Shown in pieces: positions 44,506 through 53,721 of a stretch of DNA of 64,000 bases. Origin of the DNA: Chryseobacterium sp. BGARF1 (GTDB taxonomy: Bacteria > Bacteroidota > Bacteroidia > Flavobacteriales > Weeksellaceae); assembly GCF_001677955.1 (NCBI RefSeq), contig NZ_LELA01000002.1, forward strand, positions 37,987 through 101,986, written 5' to 3'. The number at the start of each line of letters is the position of its first letter. Position 1 is the stretch's first letter. Below the pieces are notes generated by a model. It had not been told where the DNA came from. It ran no database searches and worked only from the letters and a program-made list of their open reading frames with translations. The translations under genes and the position numbers were made by a program.

Positions 44506-45213
44506 CTATAAATTTACTAAAGTTCCTACATTTTCTCCGTCTACAATTTTCAATAAATTACCGTCTTTATTCATATCAAAAACAATAATTGGCAATTTAT
44601 TTTCGTGGCTTAATGTAAAGGCTGTCATATCCATTACTTTAAGGTCTTTTTCAAAAACTTCTTCGAAAGTTAAAGAATTATATTTTACTGCATTTTCGTT
44701 TTTCTCAGGATCGCTGTCGTAGATACCGTCTACTCTTGTTCCTTTTAGAATAACATCAGCTCCAATTTCGATAGCTCTTAATGTTGCAGCAGTATCTGTG
44801 GTAAAATAAGGGTTTCCTGTACCAGCTCCGAAGATTACGACTCTACCTTTTTCAAGATGTCTTACCGCTCTTCTTTTAATAAATGGTTCAGCCACTTTAT
44901 CCATTTCGATAGCAGATTGTAATCTGGTTTTAATTCCTGCATCTTCCAAAGCGCCTTGTAACGCCATTCCGTTGATAACGGTTGCAAGCATTCCCATATA
45001 ATCGCCCTGTACTCTATCCATTCCTTTTGCAGCTCCTGCTACACCACGGAAAATGTTTCCTCCTCCAATTACAATCGCAATTTCGCAGCCTCTGTCAACC
45101 ACTTTCTTGATTTCCTGAGCATATTCCATCAGTCTGTCGGTATCGATACCGTATTGTCTGTTTCCCATTAATGCCTCACCGCTCAGTTTCAGAAGGATTC
45201 TTTTATATTTCAT
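44506..45213 (-). CDS. pyrH: Uridylate kinase
   Basis: UMP kinase of the amino-acid kinase fold, 235 residues, hexameric in other bacteria. Key parts: KLSGEALMG (phosphate loop), [10 protein letters not shown], and [20 protein letters not shown], where UMP and ATP are bound. It has a TATATTTG -7 box (45274-45267) upstream. Together with frr it forms a small housekeeping unit. Confidence 0.97.
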   Translation of the reverse strand: MKYKRILLKLSGEALMGNRQYGIDTDRLMEYAQEIKKVVDRGCEIAIVIGGGNIFRGVAGAAKGMDRVQGDYMGMLATVINGMALQGALEDAGIKTRLQSAIEMDKVAEPFIKRRAVRHLEKGRVVIFGAGTGNPYFTTDTAATLRAIEIGADVILKGTRVDGIYDSDPEKNENAVKYNSLTFEEVFEKDLKVMDMTAFTLSHENKLPIIVFDMNKDGNLLKIVDGENVGTLVNL

Positions 45214-45332
45214 TGTAAATTTTAATAATAGTTTTTAAGAATTAATTTTCCTGAAAATTAACTTTGCAAATATAATCATTATAAATATTGAAAAAAAGAA
45301 AAATATTATACATAAATAATGACATAAATATT

Positions 45333-45361
45333 TTGATAAGTAGTAAAAAGGATTATTTTTG
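45333..45361 (+). promoter_or_regulatory. Promoter of porQ
   Basis: TTG (45333-45335), 18 bases, TATTTTTG (45354-45361). Transcription would start about 15 bases before the TTG start codon of porQ. Confidence 0.65.
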
Positions 45362-45379
45362 CATTAATTAAATACTGAT

Positions 45380-46372
45380 TTGAAGAAAGTACTAATTTTT
45401 TCACTATTTCTTTCGGGAATTGTTTCATTTGCGCAAAATGGAACAAATGTTTATTCTTTCTTAAATATTCCCGTCTCTGCAAGACAGGCTGCTTTAGGTG
45501 GCGATGCAATTACCATTAGAGATCACGATGTATCTTTTGCTATTGCCAATCCGGCTTTGTTGAATAAAGATTCAGATAAACAGCTTTCGATAAATGCTTC
45601 TACTTATTTGGCAGACTCAAAATTCGGGACAATTGCTTTTGCTAAAGATTTAGACAATGGGCATATGGTGACTGTAAATGCGAGATATTTAGGCTATGGA
45701 AATATTCCCAGAACCGACGAAAGTGGTTTTGAAATGGGAGAATTCTCAGCTTCAGACGTTGCTGTAGGTGCAGGATATGCTTATCAGTTTGAAGAAGACT
45801 GGACGATTGGTGGTGGTTTAAACTTTATTACTTCAAAAATAGATACTTATACTTCTTCTGCCCTATCGGGAACTTTAGGAATGACCTATCACAATAAACA
45901 AAACAAAGAAGTAGCTTCTGTAGTTCTGAGAAATTTTGGATATCAGTTTAAATCGTTCAACGGGGAAAGAGAAAATCTTCCGTTTAGAATAGATTTAGGA
46001 TATACAAGGATATTGAAAGCGATACCTCTTGCCATTACTATAACAGCTCACGATTTACAAAAATTTGACATTTCTTCTGATTATAATGTTAACGGACAGG
46101 AAATTGGTTTCGGAAGAAAACTTGCCGATCACTTTTCTCTAGGTGCCGAACTTTTCCCTGAAAAAGGCTTCAATATAAGATTAGGATATAACGTGAGAAG
46201 AGGAAACGAGCTTGCGGTAGTAGATCAAAGAAACTTTACCGGATTATCTGCTGGTTTTGGTCTCAAGATTTCAAAATTCCGTTTAGATTATGCTCATGTG
46301 AGGTATCATAACTCTTCCAATGTCAATCAAATCGGAATTTCTGTAGATTTAAGCGGTCATCGAGGAGAGTAA
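45380..46372 (+). CDS. porQ: Type IX secretion system protein PorQ
   Basis: A 330-residue outer-membrane barrel of the PorV/PorQ group needed for type IX export of proteins with a C-terminal sorting domain. The signal peptide is MKKVLIFSLFLSGIVSFAQ, read from a TTG start codon that is well placed after the promoter. The sequence FLNIPVSARQAALGGDAITI is the family hallmark, followed by alternating strands of a 14-stranded-type barrel. It lies 81 bases before cmk. Its presence fits with the T9SS cargo peptidase at 6.5 kb. Confidence 0.92.
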   Translation: MKKVLIFSLFLSGIVSFAQNGTNVYSFLNIPVSARQAALGGDAITIRDHDVSFAIANPALLNKDSDKQLSINASTYLADSKFGTIAFAKDLDNGHMVTVNARYLGYGNIPRTDESGFEMGEFSASDVAVGAGYAYQFEEDWTIGGGLNFITSKIDTYTSSALSGTLGMTYHNKQNKEVASVVLRNFGYQFKSFNGERENLPFRIDLGYTRILKAIPLAITITAHDLQKFDISSDYNVNGQEIGFGRKLADHFSLGAELFPEKGFNIRLGYNVRRGNELAVVDQRNFTGLSAGFGLKISKFRLDYAHVRYHNSSNVNQIGISVDLSGHRGE

Positions 46373-46453
46373 GTTTATTGCAAAACTTTAAATATTCAAC
46401 TTTATCATTCATTCATACTTGATTTTTTCAGAAAATTTCTTGAAATTTGTCCT

Positions 46454-47140
46454 ATGAAAAAACCAGTAATCGCTATTGATGGATTTTCTTCTACCGGAAA
46501 AAGTTCTATCTCAAAAATTATTGCCGAAAAATTGGGCATCGTCCATTTAGACACCGGTGCTTTATATCGGGGCATTACCTGGTTTGCTCTGCAAAACTGT
46601 ATGAATGAAGATGGTACAATTAATTTACCTGAACTTTTCAAATCATTTCATTTAATTGAACTTGAATTTATAAAAGAAGAAGATGAATTGATTCTTTTGC
46701 TTAATCATATCAATATTTCCAAAGAAATCCGCAGCAATGAAGTTTCTGAAAATGTTAGCTTAATTGCAAAACAGAAAGAAGTAAGAGATTTTTTACTGGA
46801 TGCACAAAGATTAATTGCAAAAAATGGCGGTGTAATTATGGATGGAAGAGATATCGGAACCGTAGTTTTACCTGATGCTGATTTTAAATTTTTTCTTACC
46901 GCAAGTATCGACGAACGTACAGCACGTAGATATAATGAGCTTTTATCTTTAGGAATTGAAGCTGATGAAACTCATGTAAAAGAAAATCTTATAGAAAGAG
47001 ACCGTATTGACAGTGAAAGGGAAATTTCACCATTGCGACAGGCAGAAGATGCAATCTTAATTGACAATACAAACCTGACAAAAAGTCAAACAATAGAATG
47101 CATATTGCAATATCTTACAAAAATTAACAGTTTTTATTAG
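46454..47140 (+). CDS. cmk: Cytidylate kinase
   Basis: CMP/dCMP kinase of 228 residues. The P-loop GFSSTGKSS lies at residues 8-16, followed by HLDTGALYRG, the DGRDIGTVV substrate motif and the lid region with RRYNELLSLG. It provides CDP/dCDP for nucleic acid and lipid synthesis. It is probably co-transcribed with porQ, since no terminator lies between them. Confidence 0.96.
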   Translation: MKKPVIAIDGFSSTGKSSISKIIAEKLGIVHLDTGALYRGITWFALQNCMNEDGTINLPELFKSFHLIELEFIKEEDELILLLNHINISKEIRSNEVSENVSLIAKQKEVRDFLLDAQRLIAKNGGVIMDGRDIGTVVLPDADFKFFLTASIDERTARRYNELLSLGIEADETHVKENLIERDRIDSEREISPLRQAEDAILIDNTNLTKSQTIECILQYLTKINSFY

Positions 47141-47219
47141 TCATAAATCTTGATTGGTATATTAATTGTAACCTTTTAAAACGAAAACTAGTATTTATTA
47201 ACTATTAAAAAAACAAAAA

Positions 47220-47570
47220 ATGTCTAGAAAAGGAAATAATACAGCAGGTATTTTAGCAGGTCTTTTAGCAGGTGCTGCAGCAGGTGTAATTTTAGGAATG
47301 CTTTATGCCCCTGAAGAAGGAAAAGAAACAAGAAAAAAAATCAAAACCAAAGCAAACGATCTAAAAGATCAGGCTAAAGATAAATATGGTGAAGTATCTG
47401 AAATCGTAAAAGATCAGTATGACAACATCTCTTCTACTTTCAAAGAAACTGCCAATAATGTGGCACATACTGTAAAAGATGGATATGACAAGTACAAAGA
47501 TCAAATCGTTTCTAAAACGACCGACATGGTAAAAGATGTAGAATCTGGATTAAACGATCTTAAGAAATAA
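47220..47570 (+). CDS. YtxH-domain protein
   Basis: A 116-residue protein: Gly/Ala-rich membrane segment (GILAGLLAGAAAGVILGML, YAPEEGKETRKK hallmark) followed by an amphipathic coil with repeated KDQ/KDK motifs. YtxH proteins are envelope-associated and stress-induced in several bacteria. It is first of three adjoining genes coding for small membrane or coil proteins, although a hairpin terminator separates it from the next one. Confidence 0.88.
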   Translation: MSRKGNNTAGILAGLLAGAAAGVILGMLYAPEEGKETRKKIKTKANDLKDQAKDKYGEVSEIVKDQYDNISSTFKETANNVAHTVKDGYDKYKDQIVSKTTDMVKDVESGLNDLKK

Positions 47571-47591
47571 TATTTAATTTTTATTGAATAT

Positions 47592-47627
47592 AAAAAAGGA
47601 ACTTTAAGTAAAAGAGTTCCTTTTTTT
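47592..47627 (+). terminator. Terminator after the YtxH gene
   Basis: AAAAAAGGAACT (47592-47603) and AGTTCCTTTTTT (47615-47626) pair over 12 bases. Being between clustered genes, it may be only partial and reduce the expression of those downstream. Confidence 0.75.
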
Positions 47628-47650
47628 GTAACTTTTAAAAAAATATACGG

Positions 47651-47959
47651 ATGATTGAAACTATTAAAGAATACGCATCAAAAAGAATAGATCTTCTGAA
47701 AATTGAAGCCACGGAAAAATCTTCAATTTCTGCAGGTGTTATTGCTTATTTAGTGATATTGTTGGTGGCATTTGGCTTTTTTATCATTCTCTTTAATTTT
47801 GGTTTGGCATTTCTTATTGGGAAAGCTTTAGATAATTATTCATATGGATTCTTAATTGTTGCTGCATTTTATTTTGTGGTGATGGTTTTAGTTGCTACCT
47901 TTAAAAAAAGAATCGTAAATATGGTGGCAAATAAAGTAATCGAATTTTTAAATCATTAA
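47651..47959 (+). CDS. Small two-helix membrane protein, holin-like (Phage_holin_3_6 type)
   Basis: A 102-residue protein with an amphipathic N-terminus (MIETIKEYASKRIDLLKIEA) and two long membrane segments (about 28-55 and 66-88). The pattern fits the 'phage holin family' domain, which is chromosomal and common in non-phage loci of Bacteroidota; there are no phage genes near by. It is followed after three bases by a coiled-coil gene and preceded by YtxH. Confidence 0.8.
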   Translation: MIETIKEYASKRIDLLKIEATEKSSISAGVIAYLVILLVAFGFFIILFNFGLAFLIGKALDNYSYGFLIVAAFYFVVMVLVATFKKRIVNMVANKVIEFLNH

Positions 47960-47962
47960 ACT

Positions 47963-48460
47963 ATGGGCAGAAATTACGAGAGTCTGGAAGAACTTAAAAG
48001 AAAGAAAAAACTTTTGAAAAGTGAAATTACCGATTTGGAAGCTCTTTTAACTTTTAAAAACACAAAAGAAAGTTTAAGCGCATTTACCAATGGGCTCAGC
48101 GATCAATATTTAAAAGAAAAGATTGATGAAGATGGTGAAGAAACAACCGTAATCAGAAAAGATGTTATCGCAAAGCAAATCACATCTGAAGTAAAAGACC
48201 TGTTGCTAAGTAAAAATACGGCAATGGGAATTGCAGGAAGTGCTTTTAAAGGTGATGCAATGGATGCTGTTGTAAAACTGGCTGTAACTGCTTTTGTAGC
48301 AAATTACGCAAAGAAAAACATGAGAAGTTCAAACTGGAAAAAGAAAATCTTGGGAGCAGCATTAATTTATGTAGCACCCATGGCTTTAAAATTTGTCCGC
48401 ACTAAGTTAGAAGCATATCAAAAAACAAAAAGTGTATCCAGTATGGAGCAACTTATATAA
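47963..48460 (+). CDS. Coiled-coil/membrane-associated hypothetical protein
   Basis: A 165-residue protein. The first 45 residues are a charged coiled coil (LEELKRKKKLLKSEITDLEA), the middle is amphipathic, and the end has two moderately hydrophobic segments (VVKLAVTAFVANYA, ILGAALIYVAPMALKFV). No family was recognised. It is tightly coupled to the holin-like gene (three bases), so a joint role with YtxH in the cell envelope is likely. Confidence 0.75.
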   Translation: MGRNYESLEELKRKKKLLKSEITDLEALLTFKNTKESLSAFTNGLSDQYLKEKIDEDGEETTVIRKDVIAKQITSEVKDLLLSKNTAMGIAGSAFKGDAMDAVVKLAVTAFVANYAKKNMRSSNWKKKILGAALIYVAPMALKFVRTKLEAYQKTKSVSSMEQLI

Positions 48461-48462
48461 TC

Positions 48463-48540
48463 TTAGAAGTTAGAATCTAGAGGTTAGATGTTAGTTTAAA
48501 ATAAAATTTGTTTTACTAATTTCTAACCTCTAACTTCTAA
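48463..48540. repeat. Inverted repeat of GAAGTTAGA-type units between convergent genes
   Basis: The left arm is TTAGAAGTTAGA followed by AGAGGTTAG; the right arm is CTAACCTCT followed by ACTTCTAA. The arms pair round an AT-rich loop of about 37 bases. It may act as bidirectional terminator; its unit structure resembles the flanks of the four-helix cassette at 60 kb. Confidence 0.5.
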
Positions 48541-48548
48541 TTTCTTTT

Positions 48549-49274
48549 CTATTTTGAAAACATTTGTCCTAAAATTATTCCTGCAGCCATAGAAACATTT
48601 AGGCTTTCTGTAGACTGAGATTTTCCAAATCTAGGAATACTTATTTTTTTGTGAAGAAGTTTCTCTGTTTCATCACGCATTCCATTCCCTTCGTTTCCTA
48701 AAATTAAATTGATTTTCTTCGGTTTTTCGAAATGATAAATATTTTCTCCTTCCATATCGGTTCCCACGTTGATATTTTCAGTTTTTGAAAGATATTCTGT
48801 CAAATTACAATAAACGATATTTACTCTTGTAAAAGAACCCATCGTTGCCTGAATTACTTTCGGGTTGTAAAAATCTACGGTATCTTCACTGCAAATAATC
48901 TGTTCAATTCCAAACCAGTCTGCCAACCGGATAATCGTTCCTAAATTCCCAGGATCCTGAATTCCATCTAAAACCAATTGAAAATCTTCATCTATAAATT
49001 CAGATTTTTCTAGCAACTCACAAACCGCTACAGAATCTTTAGGATTTTGTAAAAAACTTATTTTTTTAAGTTCATTTTCAGTGATCTGTGTAAACTGTAC
49101 ATCTTTGGACAGAAAATTGTTAGGTTCTGTAGAAAATATTTCTTTAATTTTAAAGTTAGAATTAGGAAGTTCAAGAATAGTTTTATTCCCTTCAACCAAA
49201 AACAAATTGTATTTTTGTCTGAACTTCTTTTTATCTAAAGATTGTAAAATTTTAATTGTATGAGCTGTAAGCAT
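48549..49274 (-). CDS. TrmH/SpoU-family RNA methyltransferase
   Basis: A 241-residue SPOUT enzyme that 2'-O-methylates rRNA or tRNA with SAM. The N-terminal substrate-binding domain (KFRQKYNLFLVEGNKTI) is followed by the SPOUT motifs LDGIQDPGNLGTIIRLADWF, LILGNEGNGM and IPRFGKSQSTESLNVSMAAG, with the deep knot formed by the last. The ATG at 49274 is chosen because the next upstream in-frame start gives a strange N-terminus. Its 5' end overlaps that of tamL on the other strand by 15 bases. The exact RNA target is unknown. Confidence 0.92.
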   Translation of the reverse strand: MLTAHTIKILQSLDKKKFRQKYNLFLVEGNKTILELPNSNFKIKEIFSTEPNNFLSKDVQFTQITENELKKISFLQNPKDSVAVCELLEKSEFIDEDFQLVLDGIQDPGNLGTIIRLADWFGIEQIICSEDTVDFYNPKVIQATMGSFTRVNIVYCNLTEYLSKTENINVGTDMEGENIYHFEKPKKINLILGNEGNGMRDETEKLLHKKISIPRFGKSQSTESLNVSMAAGIILGQMFSK

Positions 49275-51863
49275 TTTAAGAATTCTCCTCAAAAATATTA
49301 TAAAATAATATCATTTGCAACATTTGTTGGATTACTTTATGCGTGCAGTACCACAAAAAAAGTTCCGGATGGTGAATATCTGCTTACTCAAAACAATTTT
49401 GAATTTGAAGATAAAAAACAGTTTTTCGACGATGAACTGCAAGATTATGTGCAGCAAAAGCCTAACAAAAAGCAGCTGCTCTTCATGCCTTTAAGCCTTC
49501 TTTTCTATAATGCGGCCAATCCTAAATACGATACTATTCTTAATGAGTACATGACGTATCCGAGTGAGATGAGAAATCAGAAACTTCGTGATTCTCTTTT
49601 CATTAAATACAATATGCAAAGTAGTGTAGGAAAAAGTCTTTTTATGGATAGGTTGTATCATAATTGGGGAACTCCGCCTGTGATTTTAGATCAGACAAGA
49701 ACGGAAAAAAGTGCTCAATCTATTGAAAAAAGAATGACGTACAGAGGGTTTTGGGATGCCGAAGTGAAATACGCTCATAAGCTTGATTCAGCATCTAAAA
49801 AAGCATCTGTAAATTATTCTATTAAGCACAACAGCCCCACAAATATCAAAGAATATTATTACAATATTCCCGATCTTGGTATTAAAGGACTTTATCAGCA
49901 AAAAATGCATGAAAGTTTGGTAAGAAGTGGGCAATTGCTCGACCAGACGGTTTTAGAAAAAGAAATTACACGAATCAACGATTGGATGCGTGAAAATGGA
50001 TATTACAGATTCAATGCAGGGAATGATGAAGTAGGTTTTGTAGCAGATTCTCTTTTGAGCCGAAAAGAAGTTCCTTTGATTTTAGAAATCCGTAAAGATT
50101 CGATAAATCGTCCGTACAAAAGAGCTACATTTGGTAATATTGATGTTGCAATTGTAAATCATCACTCAGATTTCCCTAAAAAAACAGTGAAAGACAGTCT
50201 TAGAAGAATTAGATTTCATAAAATGAATGAAAATTATAAGACTTCAGCGTTATGGAGAACGATTATTGTAGATAGCAAAACGGTCTATGATCAAAAAAAA
50301 TTAGATCTTACTAAAAGAAATCTTTTGGCGATGAATAATTTCAGTATACTTAAAGCTCGAGATTCTTTGAGACAAGGTGGGGCAACTGCGCCAAACGACA
50401 GTATTGTAGATGTTTTATATATTTTAAAACCTTTAGATAAATATGAACTGAAAATAGGGACCGATGTTAATTATTCGCAATTATTAAATTTAGGGGTCTC
50501 GCCTTCGGTAGATCTTACGACTCGAAATGTTTTTCGTGGTGCCGAAAACTTGACGACGAGTGTTGCAGGAACTTTTGGGTCGATCAGAAATCCTAAAAAT
50601 TTAGATACCAGAATTTTAGCATACGAATATTCTGCACAAGGTTCTTTGAGTTTTCCGAGACTTTTGCTTCCTTTTAATTATTATAAACTGATTCCTAAAA
50701 GATACACTCCTACTTCATCGATTGTTTTGGGAGCTTCGGTACAGAATAATATTGGTTTGGGAAGAACCAACTTTAATACTGGTTTAAATTATTTTGCCAA
50801 TGTAAATGATCAGGTTTCTCATAGATTAACACTGTTTAATACCCTTTTCAGTTTAACGAAAAATAAAGAGAGTTATTACGATTTCTTTGTGAATGATGAT
50901 GTGGTAAGGCAGACCGTTTTTAACGACTATTTCCTTACTAACCCTCAAATTAAACAAGATTTTGAATCCGGAGTTTTGACCAGAGACCAAGTTTCAGAAA
51001 AAATCGTTACAGATCTAGGATACGCGGCATCAGCAGCACTCGATCCTAAAAGAAAAGACGATCTACTTTCTTTTCTTGGAACAATTGTCAATAAAGACAG
51101 GCAGACCCAGGACGTTCTTATTTCATCGATGATTTATAATTTTATTTATAATGAAATTGGTAAGAAAGATTATCCTAATGCTTTCTATTTTAACGGAAAA
51201 GTAGAATTGGCAGGAAATATTCCAAGTGTTTTCAACCGAAGAAGAGAAGACGATGGTGGTATTTTAAGAAGTCCTGAAAGAACAATTTTCGGAATTCCAT
51301 ACGCGCAGTTTGTTAAATTTGATTTTGATGTAAGAAAATATTTTAAATTTAACGGTAATCAGACTTTAGCATTACGCCAATTTATTGGGATAGGTATTCC
51401 TTATGGAAATTCATCAGCAATGCCATTTGTAAGATCGTATTTTAACGGAGGTTCCAATGATATCCGTGCTTGGGTTGCATTTGGTGGTTTAGGGCCAGGG
51501 GCTTCTCAGATTGATGAAAAAGTGCGTACTTATTTGATGGGAAATATTAAACTGACAACCAACATAGAATACAGAATTCCGTTTACCGAGATGTATGAAG
51601 GTGCTATTTTTACCGATATTGGAAACGTTTGGAATACTGAAAATAATGGTTTTGATGATCAGTTCAAATTCAATAAATTCATCAGAGAAATGGGGATTGG
51701 TAGCGGGTTTGGTTTAAGAGTGAACGTTGCTTATATTACGCTGAGAGTCGATTTAGCATATAAAATCTATGATCCAAACAAACCAGATGGCGACCGATGG
51801 AGATTTCATGATATTAAACCATTAAAACCTACTTTAAATATCGCTTTCGGATATCCTTTCTAA
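49260..51863 (+). CDS. tamL: TamL: BamA/TamA-like outer-membrane lipoprotein
   Basis: An 867-residue protein with a signal segment ending LLYAC (lipidated Cys29), several POTRA-like repeats (about 30-400), and a 16-strand barrel of the Omp85 superfamily, ending in a C-terminal Phe (LNIAFGYPF). In Bacteroidota this lipoprotein takes the role of TamA, with TamB as partner, and helps insert outer-membrane proteins or transport lipids. The conserved loop-6-like motif VRSYFNGGSNDIRAW is visible. It starts inside the 5' end of the opposite-strand methyltransferase gene; a -7 box (TATTTTTG, 49210-49217) lies in that gene. Confidence 0.92.
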   Translation: MSCKHFKNSPQKYYKIISFATFVGLLYACSTTKKVPDGEYLLTQNNFEFEDKKQFFDDELQDYVQQKPNKKQLLFMPLSLLFYNAANPKYDTILNEYMTYPSEMRNQKLRDSLFIKYNMQSSVGKSLFMDRLYHNWGTPPVILDQTRTEKSAQSIEKRMTYRGFWDAEVKYAHKLDSASKKASVNYSIKHNSPTNIKEYYYNIPDLGIKGLYQQKMHESLVRSGQLLDQTVLEKEITRINDWMRENGYYRFNAGNDEVGFVADSLLSRKEVPLILEIRKDSINRPYKRATFGNIDVAIVNHHSDFPKKTVKDSLRRIRFHKMNENYKTSALWRTIIVDSKTVYDQKKLDLTKRNLLAMNNFSILKARDSLRQGGATAPNDSIVDVLYILKPLDKYELKIGTDVNYSQLLNLGVSPSVDLTTRNVFRGAENLTTSVAGTFGSIRNPKNLDTRILAYEYSAQGSLSFPRLLLPFNYYKLIPKRYTPTSSIVLGASVQNNIGLGRTNFNTGLNYFANVNDQVSHRLTLFNTLFSLTKNKESYYDFFVNDDVVRQTVFNDYFLTNPQIKQDFESGVLTRDQVSEKIVTDLGYAASAALDPKRKDDLLSFLGTIVNKDRQTQDVLISSMIYNFIYNEIGKKDYPNAFYFNGKVELAGNIPSVFNRRREDDGGILRSPERTIFGIPYAQFVKFDFDVRKYFKFNGNQTLALRQFIGIGIPYGNSSAMPFVRSYFNGGSNDIRAWVAFGGLGPGASQIDEKVRTYLMGNIKLTTNIEYRIPFTEMYEGAIFTDIGNVWNTENNGFDDQFKFNKFIREMGIGSGFGLRVNVAYITLRVDLAYKIYDPNKPDGDRWRFHDIKPLKPTLNIAFGYPF

Positions 51864-52481
51864 TCAATCAGGGGAAATCCCAAAGATAAAATAAACTACA
51901 GCGGCCACTCTTGCCAGTATTTCGCGAGATTGGTTTCTGTAGTAACTCTCTGGTTTTGTTACATCTTGCGCATCAAAACCTAAAGCATTCATATTGTTGT
52001 TTCTTGCAAAAAACAATGCTCTCAAATTATGAAACCCCTGAGAAACAATAATTACGTTTTTCTTTTTGTAAACATCTTTACAACGTAGAATACTTTTGTA
52101 CGTATTAAAACCTTCAGGGTCTTCCATAATGATGTCTTCAGGCACACCTTCCTGATAAATCAAATAATTCTTCATAGCAGCAGGCTCGTTATAACCTTTG
52201 CTTTTTTCCCCGCTTACAATGATTTTTTTAATTTTTCCGTGATGATAAAGCAATGCGGTAGCATCCATTCTTTTTGTAAAATACGGATTAGAAAGTCCGG
52301 AACGCATTCTTGGTGAGGTTCCTAAAACGAGCGCAATTTCTCTGGGTGGAATCTTTGAAATTTTCGTGTAAGTTCTTCCATTGGTAAGGCCGAAAACCCA
52401 GGCATTAGATAAACATATCAGAAGAAAAACAATTTCTACTGACACAAAAAATAATTTGAATATGTTTCTGATTATTCTCAA
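51864..52481 (-). CDS. SanA/YdcF/ElyC-family protein (DUF218)
   Basis: A 205-residue protein with an N-terminal membrane anchor (FKLFFVSVEIVFLLICLSNA) and a DUF218 domain: LVLGTSPR, GEKSKGYNEPAAMKNYL and IVSQGFHNLRALFFAR. E. coli SanA and ElyC act in envelope integrity and undecaprenyl-lipid metabolism. It overlaps the reductase gene upstream by four bases and ends one base after tamL on the other strand. Confidence 0.88.
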   Translation of the reverse strand: MRIIRNIFKLFFVSVEIVFLLICLSNAWVFGLTNGRTYTKISKIPPREIALVLGTSPRMRSGLSNPYFTKRMDATALLYHHGKIKKIIVSGEKSKGYNEPAAMKNYLIYQEGVPEDIIMEDPEGFNTYKSILRCKDVYKKKNVIIVSQGFHNLRALFFARNNNMNALGFDAQDVTKPESYYRNQSREILARVAAVVYFIFGISPD

Positions 52482-53602
52482 TTGAAATCAAAGTTAAGCT
52501 TTATTTTCTTAGTTTTTGCAATAGACATGCATGCTAATATTTTTCCTTGCGCTTCTTCTTTTTCTGTAAGATATTCATTTTCCAAAAGCTCTACTTCGCC
52601 TTCTTCTACAGTACATTCGCAGCTTCCACAAATCCCGGATTTGCAGGAATAAGGAACAGGAAATTTTTGAATCAAAAGCTGCTGAAGAATTTTCTCACGG
52701 TTATTTGGAAGTTCAGTCTGATAGTTTTTACCTAAAAGCTGAAAATCTATCTGTACATTTTCTATAAGCGGAAACTCTTTTTCTACAGGATAAATATCAT
52801 CATTAAATTCTTCAAACAATTCAAAATGAATATTCTTTTTAGGAATTCCATGATGGTAACAGGCATTCGCCAAAGTTTTTATCATCTCCCCTTTTCCACA
52901 AATTAAAACTTCGTCCACAGCATCCCAAATCGTAGATTCTTCATCAGTATCATCCAAATGCAGAATTTGATTGATAATTAAATTTAATTTTTTGGCATCC
53001 AGTCTTCCATAAAAAAATTGATCGGCGGTTTTCTCCTGCGAATAAAAATAGAAAATTTGCAGTCTATCCTGATGTTGTCTTGCAAGATTATCTAAAAGAT
53101 CACGATAAACTAGCTCTTCAGATCTTTTGTTTCCTAGAAAAAGAAACAGTCTCGTTCTAGGTTCGTTATGAAGGATATTTTTAAAATGGCTTAAAATCGG
53201 GGTAATTCCTATTCCCGCAGCAAAACCTACAATCGTTCTGAACTCACTGGGTTTAGAAACTAAAGTAAATCTACCGTTGGGCTCACTTACAAGCAATTCA
53301 TCACCAACCTTATAATTGTTATAAAACTGTGCGGTTGCGCCATTTTCAGAATTAATTTTAATTCCTAAAGCTATTTTTTTCTCATACGGAGCAGAAGTCA
53401 TTGAGTAATCATTGATTACTTCTTTTCCTTCAGCATTGAATTTTATACTTACAAATTGTCCTGCTTCAAACGTGAAATTTTCCTTTAAATCCTCCGGGAT
53501 TTCAAGCTCTAGCGAAAAAGTATTTTTGGTCAGGTCTTCCTTTTTAGCTATTTTTAGGCGGTGAAACTGCGTCAGTTTTCCTTTATAGATTTGTTGTTCC
53601 AT
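52478..53602 (-). CDS. PaaE-type flavin reductase with 2Fe-2S ferredoxin domain
   Basis: A 374-residue electron-transfer protein: FAD-binding barrel (about 1-110, VINDYSMTSAPYE), NAD(P)-binding Rossmann domain (VGFAAGIGITPILSHF) and a C-terminal plant-type 2Fe-2S domain (PYSCKSGICGSCECTVEEG, last cysteine in ILACMS). Members feed electrons to oxygenases such as the phenylacetyl-CoA epoxidase; no oxygenase lies near by, so the partner is unknown. It overlaps the SanA-like gene by four bases. Confidence 0.9.
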   Translation of the reverse strand: MEQQIYKGKLTQFHRLKIAKKEDLTKNTFSLELEIPEDLKENFTFEAGQFVSIKFNAEGKEVINDYSMTSAPYEKKIALGIKINSENGATAQFYNNYKVGDELLVSEPNGRFTLVSKPSEFRTIVGFAAGIGITPILSHFKNILHNEPRTRLFLFLGNKRSEELVYRDLLDNLARQHQDRLQIFYFYSQEKTADQFFYGRLDAKKLNLIINQILHLDDTDEESTIWDAVDEVLICGKGEMIKTLANACYHHGIPKKNIHFELFEEFNDDIYPVEKEFPLIENVQIDFQLLGKNYQTELPNNREKILQQLLIQKFPVPYSCKSGICGSCECTVEEGEVELLENEYLTEKEEAQGKILACMSIAKTKKIKLNFDFN

Positions 53603-53659
53603 ACTTCATTTCAAAAATAAATAAAAAATAATTATGAAACCGACCTTCACCCAACTTTC

Positions 53660-53689
53660 TTGCAATAAAACCAATGAAAAATACCTTTC
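53660..53689 (+). promoter_or_regulatory. Promoter of the TlpA lipoprotein gene
   Basis: TTG (53660-53662), 19 bases, TACCTTTC (53682-53689), one base off TAnnTTTG. It overlaps an upstream in-frame ATG (53674), which supports the ATG at 53722 as real start. Confidence 0.5.
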
Positions 53690-53721
53690 GTATAATTCAT
53701 TTTAAAAAAGAATATTTATTT

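Noticed and set aside
47651..47959. Holin-like gene as trace of a prophage
   Set aside because: No integrase, capsid, tail or lysis genes lie near by; this domain is common in chromosomal envelope loci.
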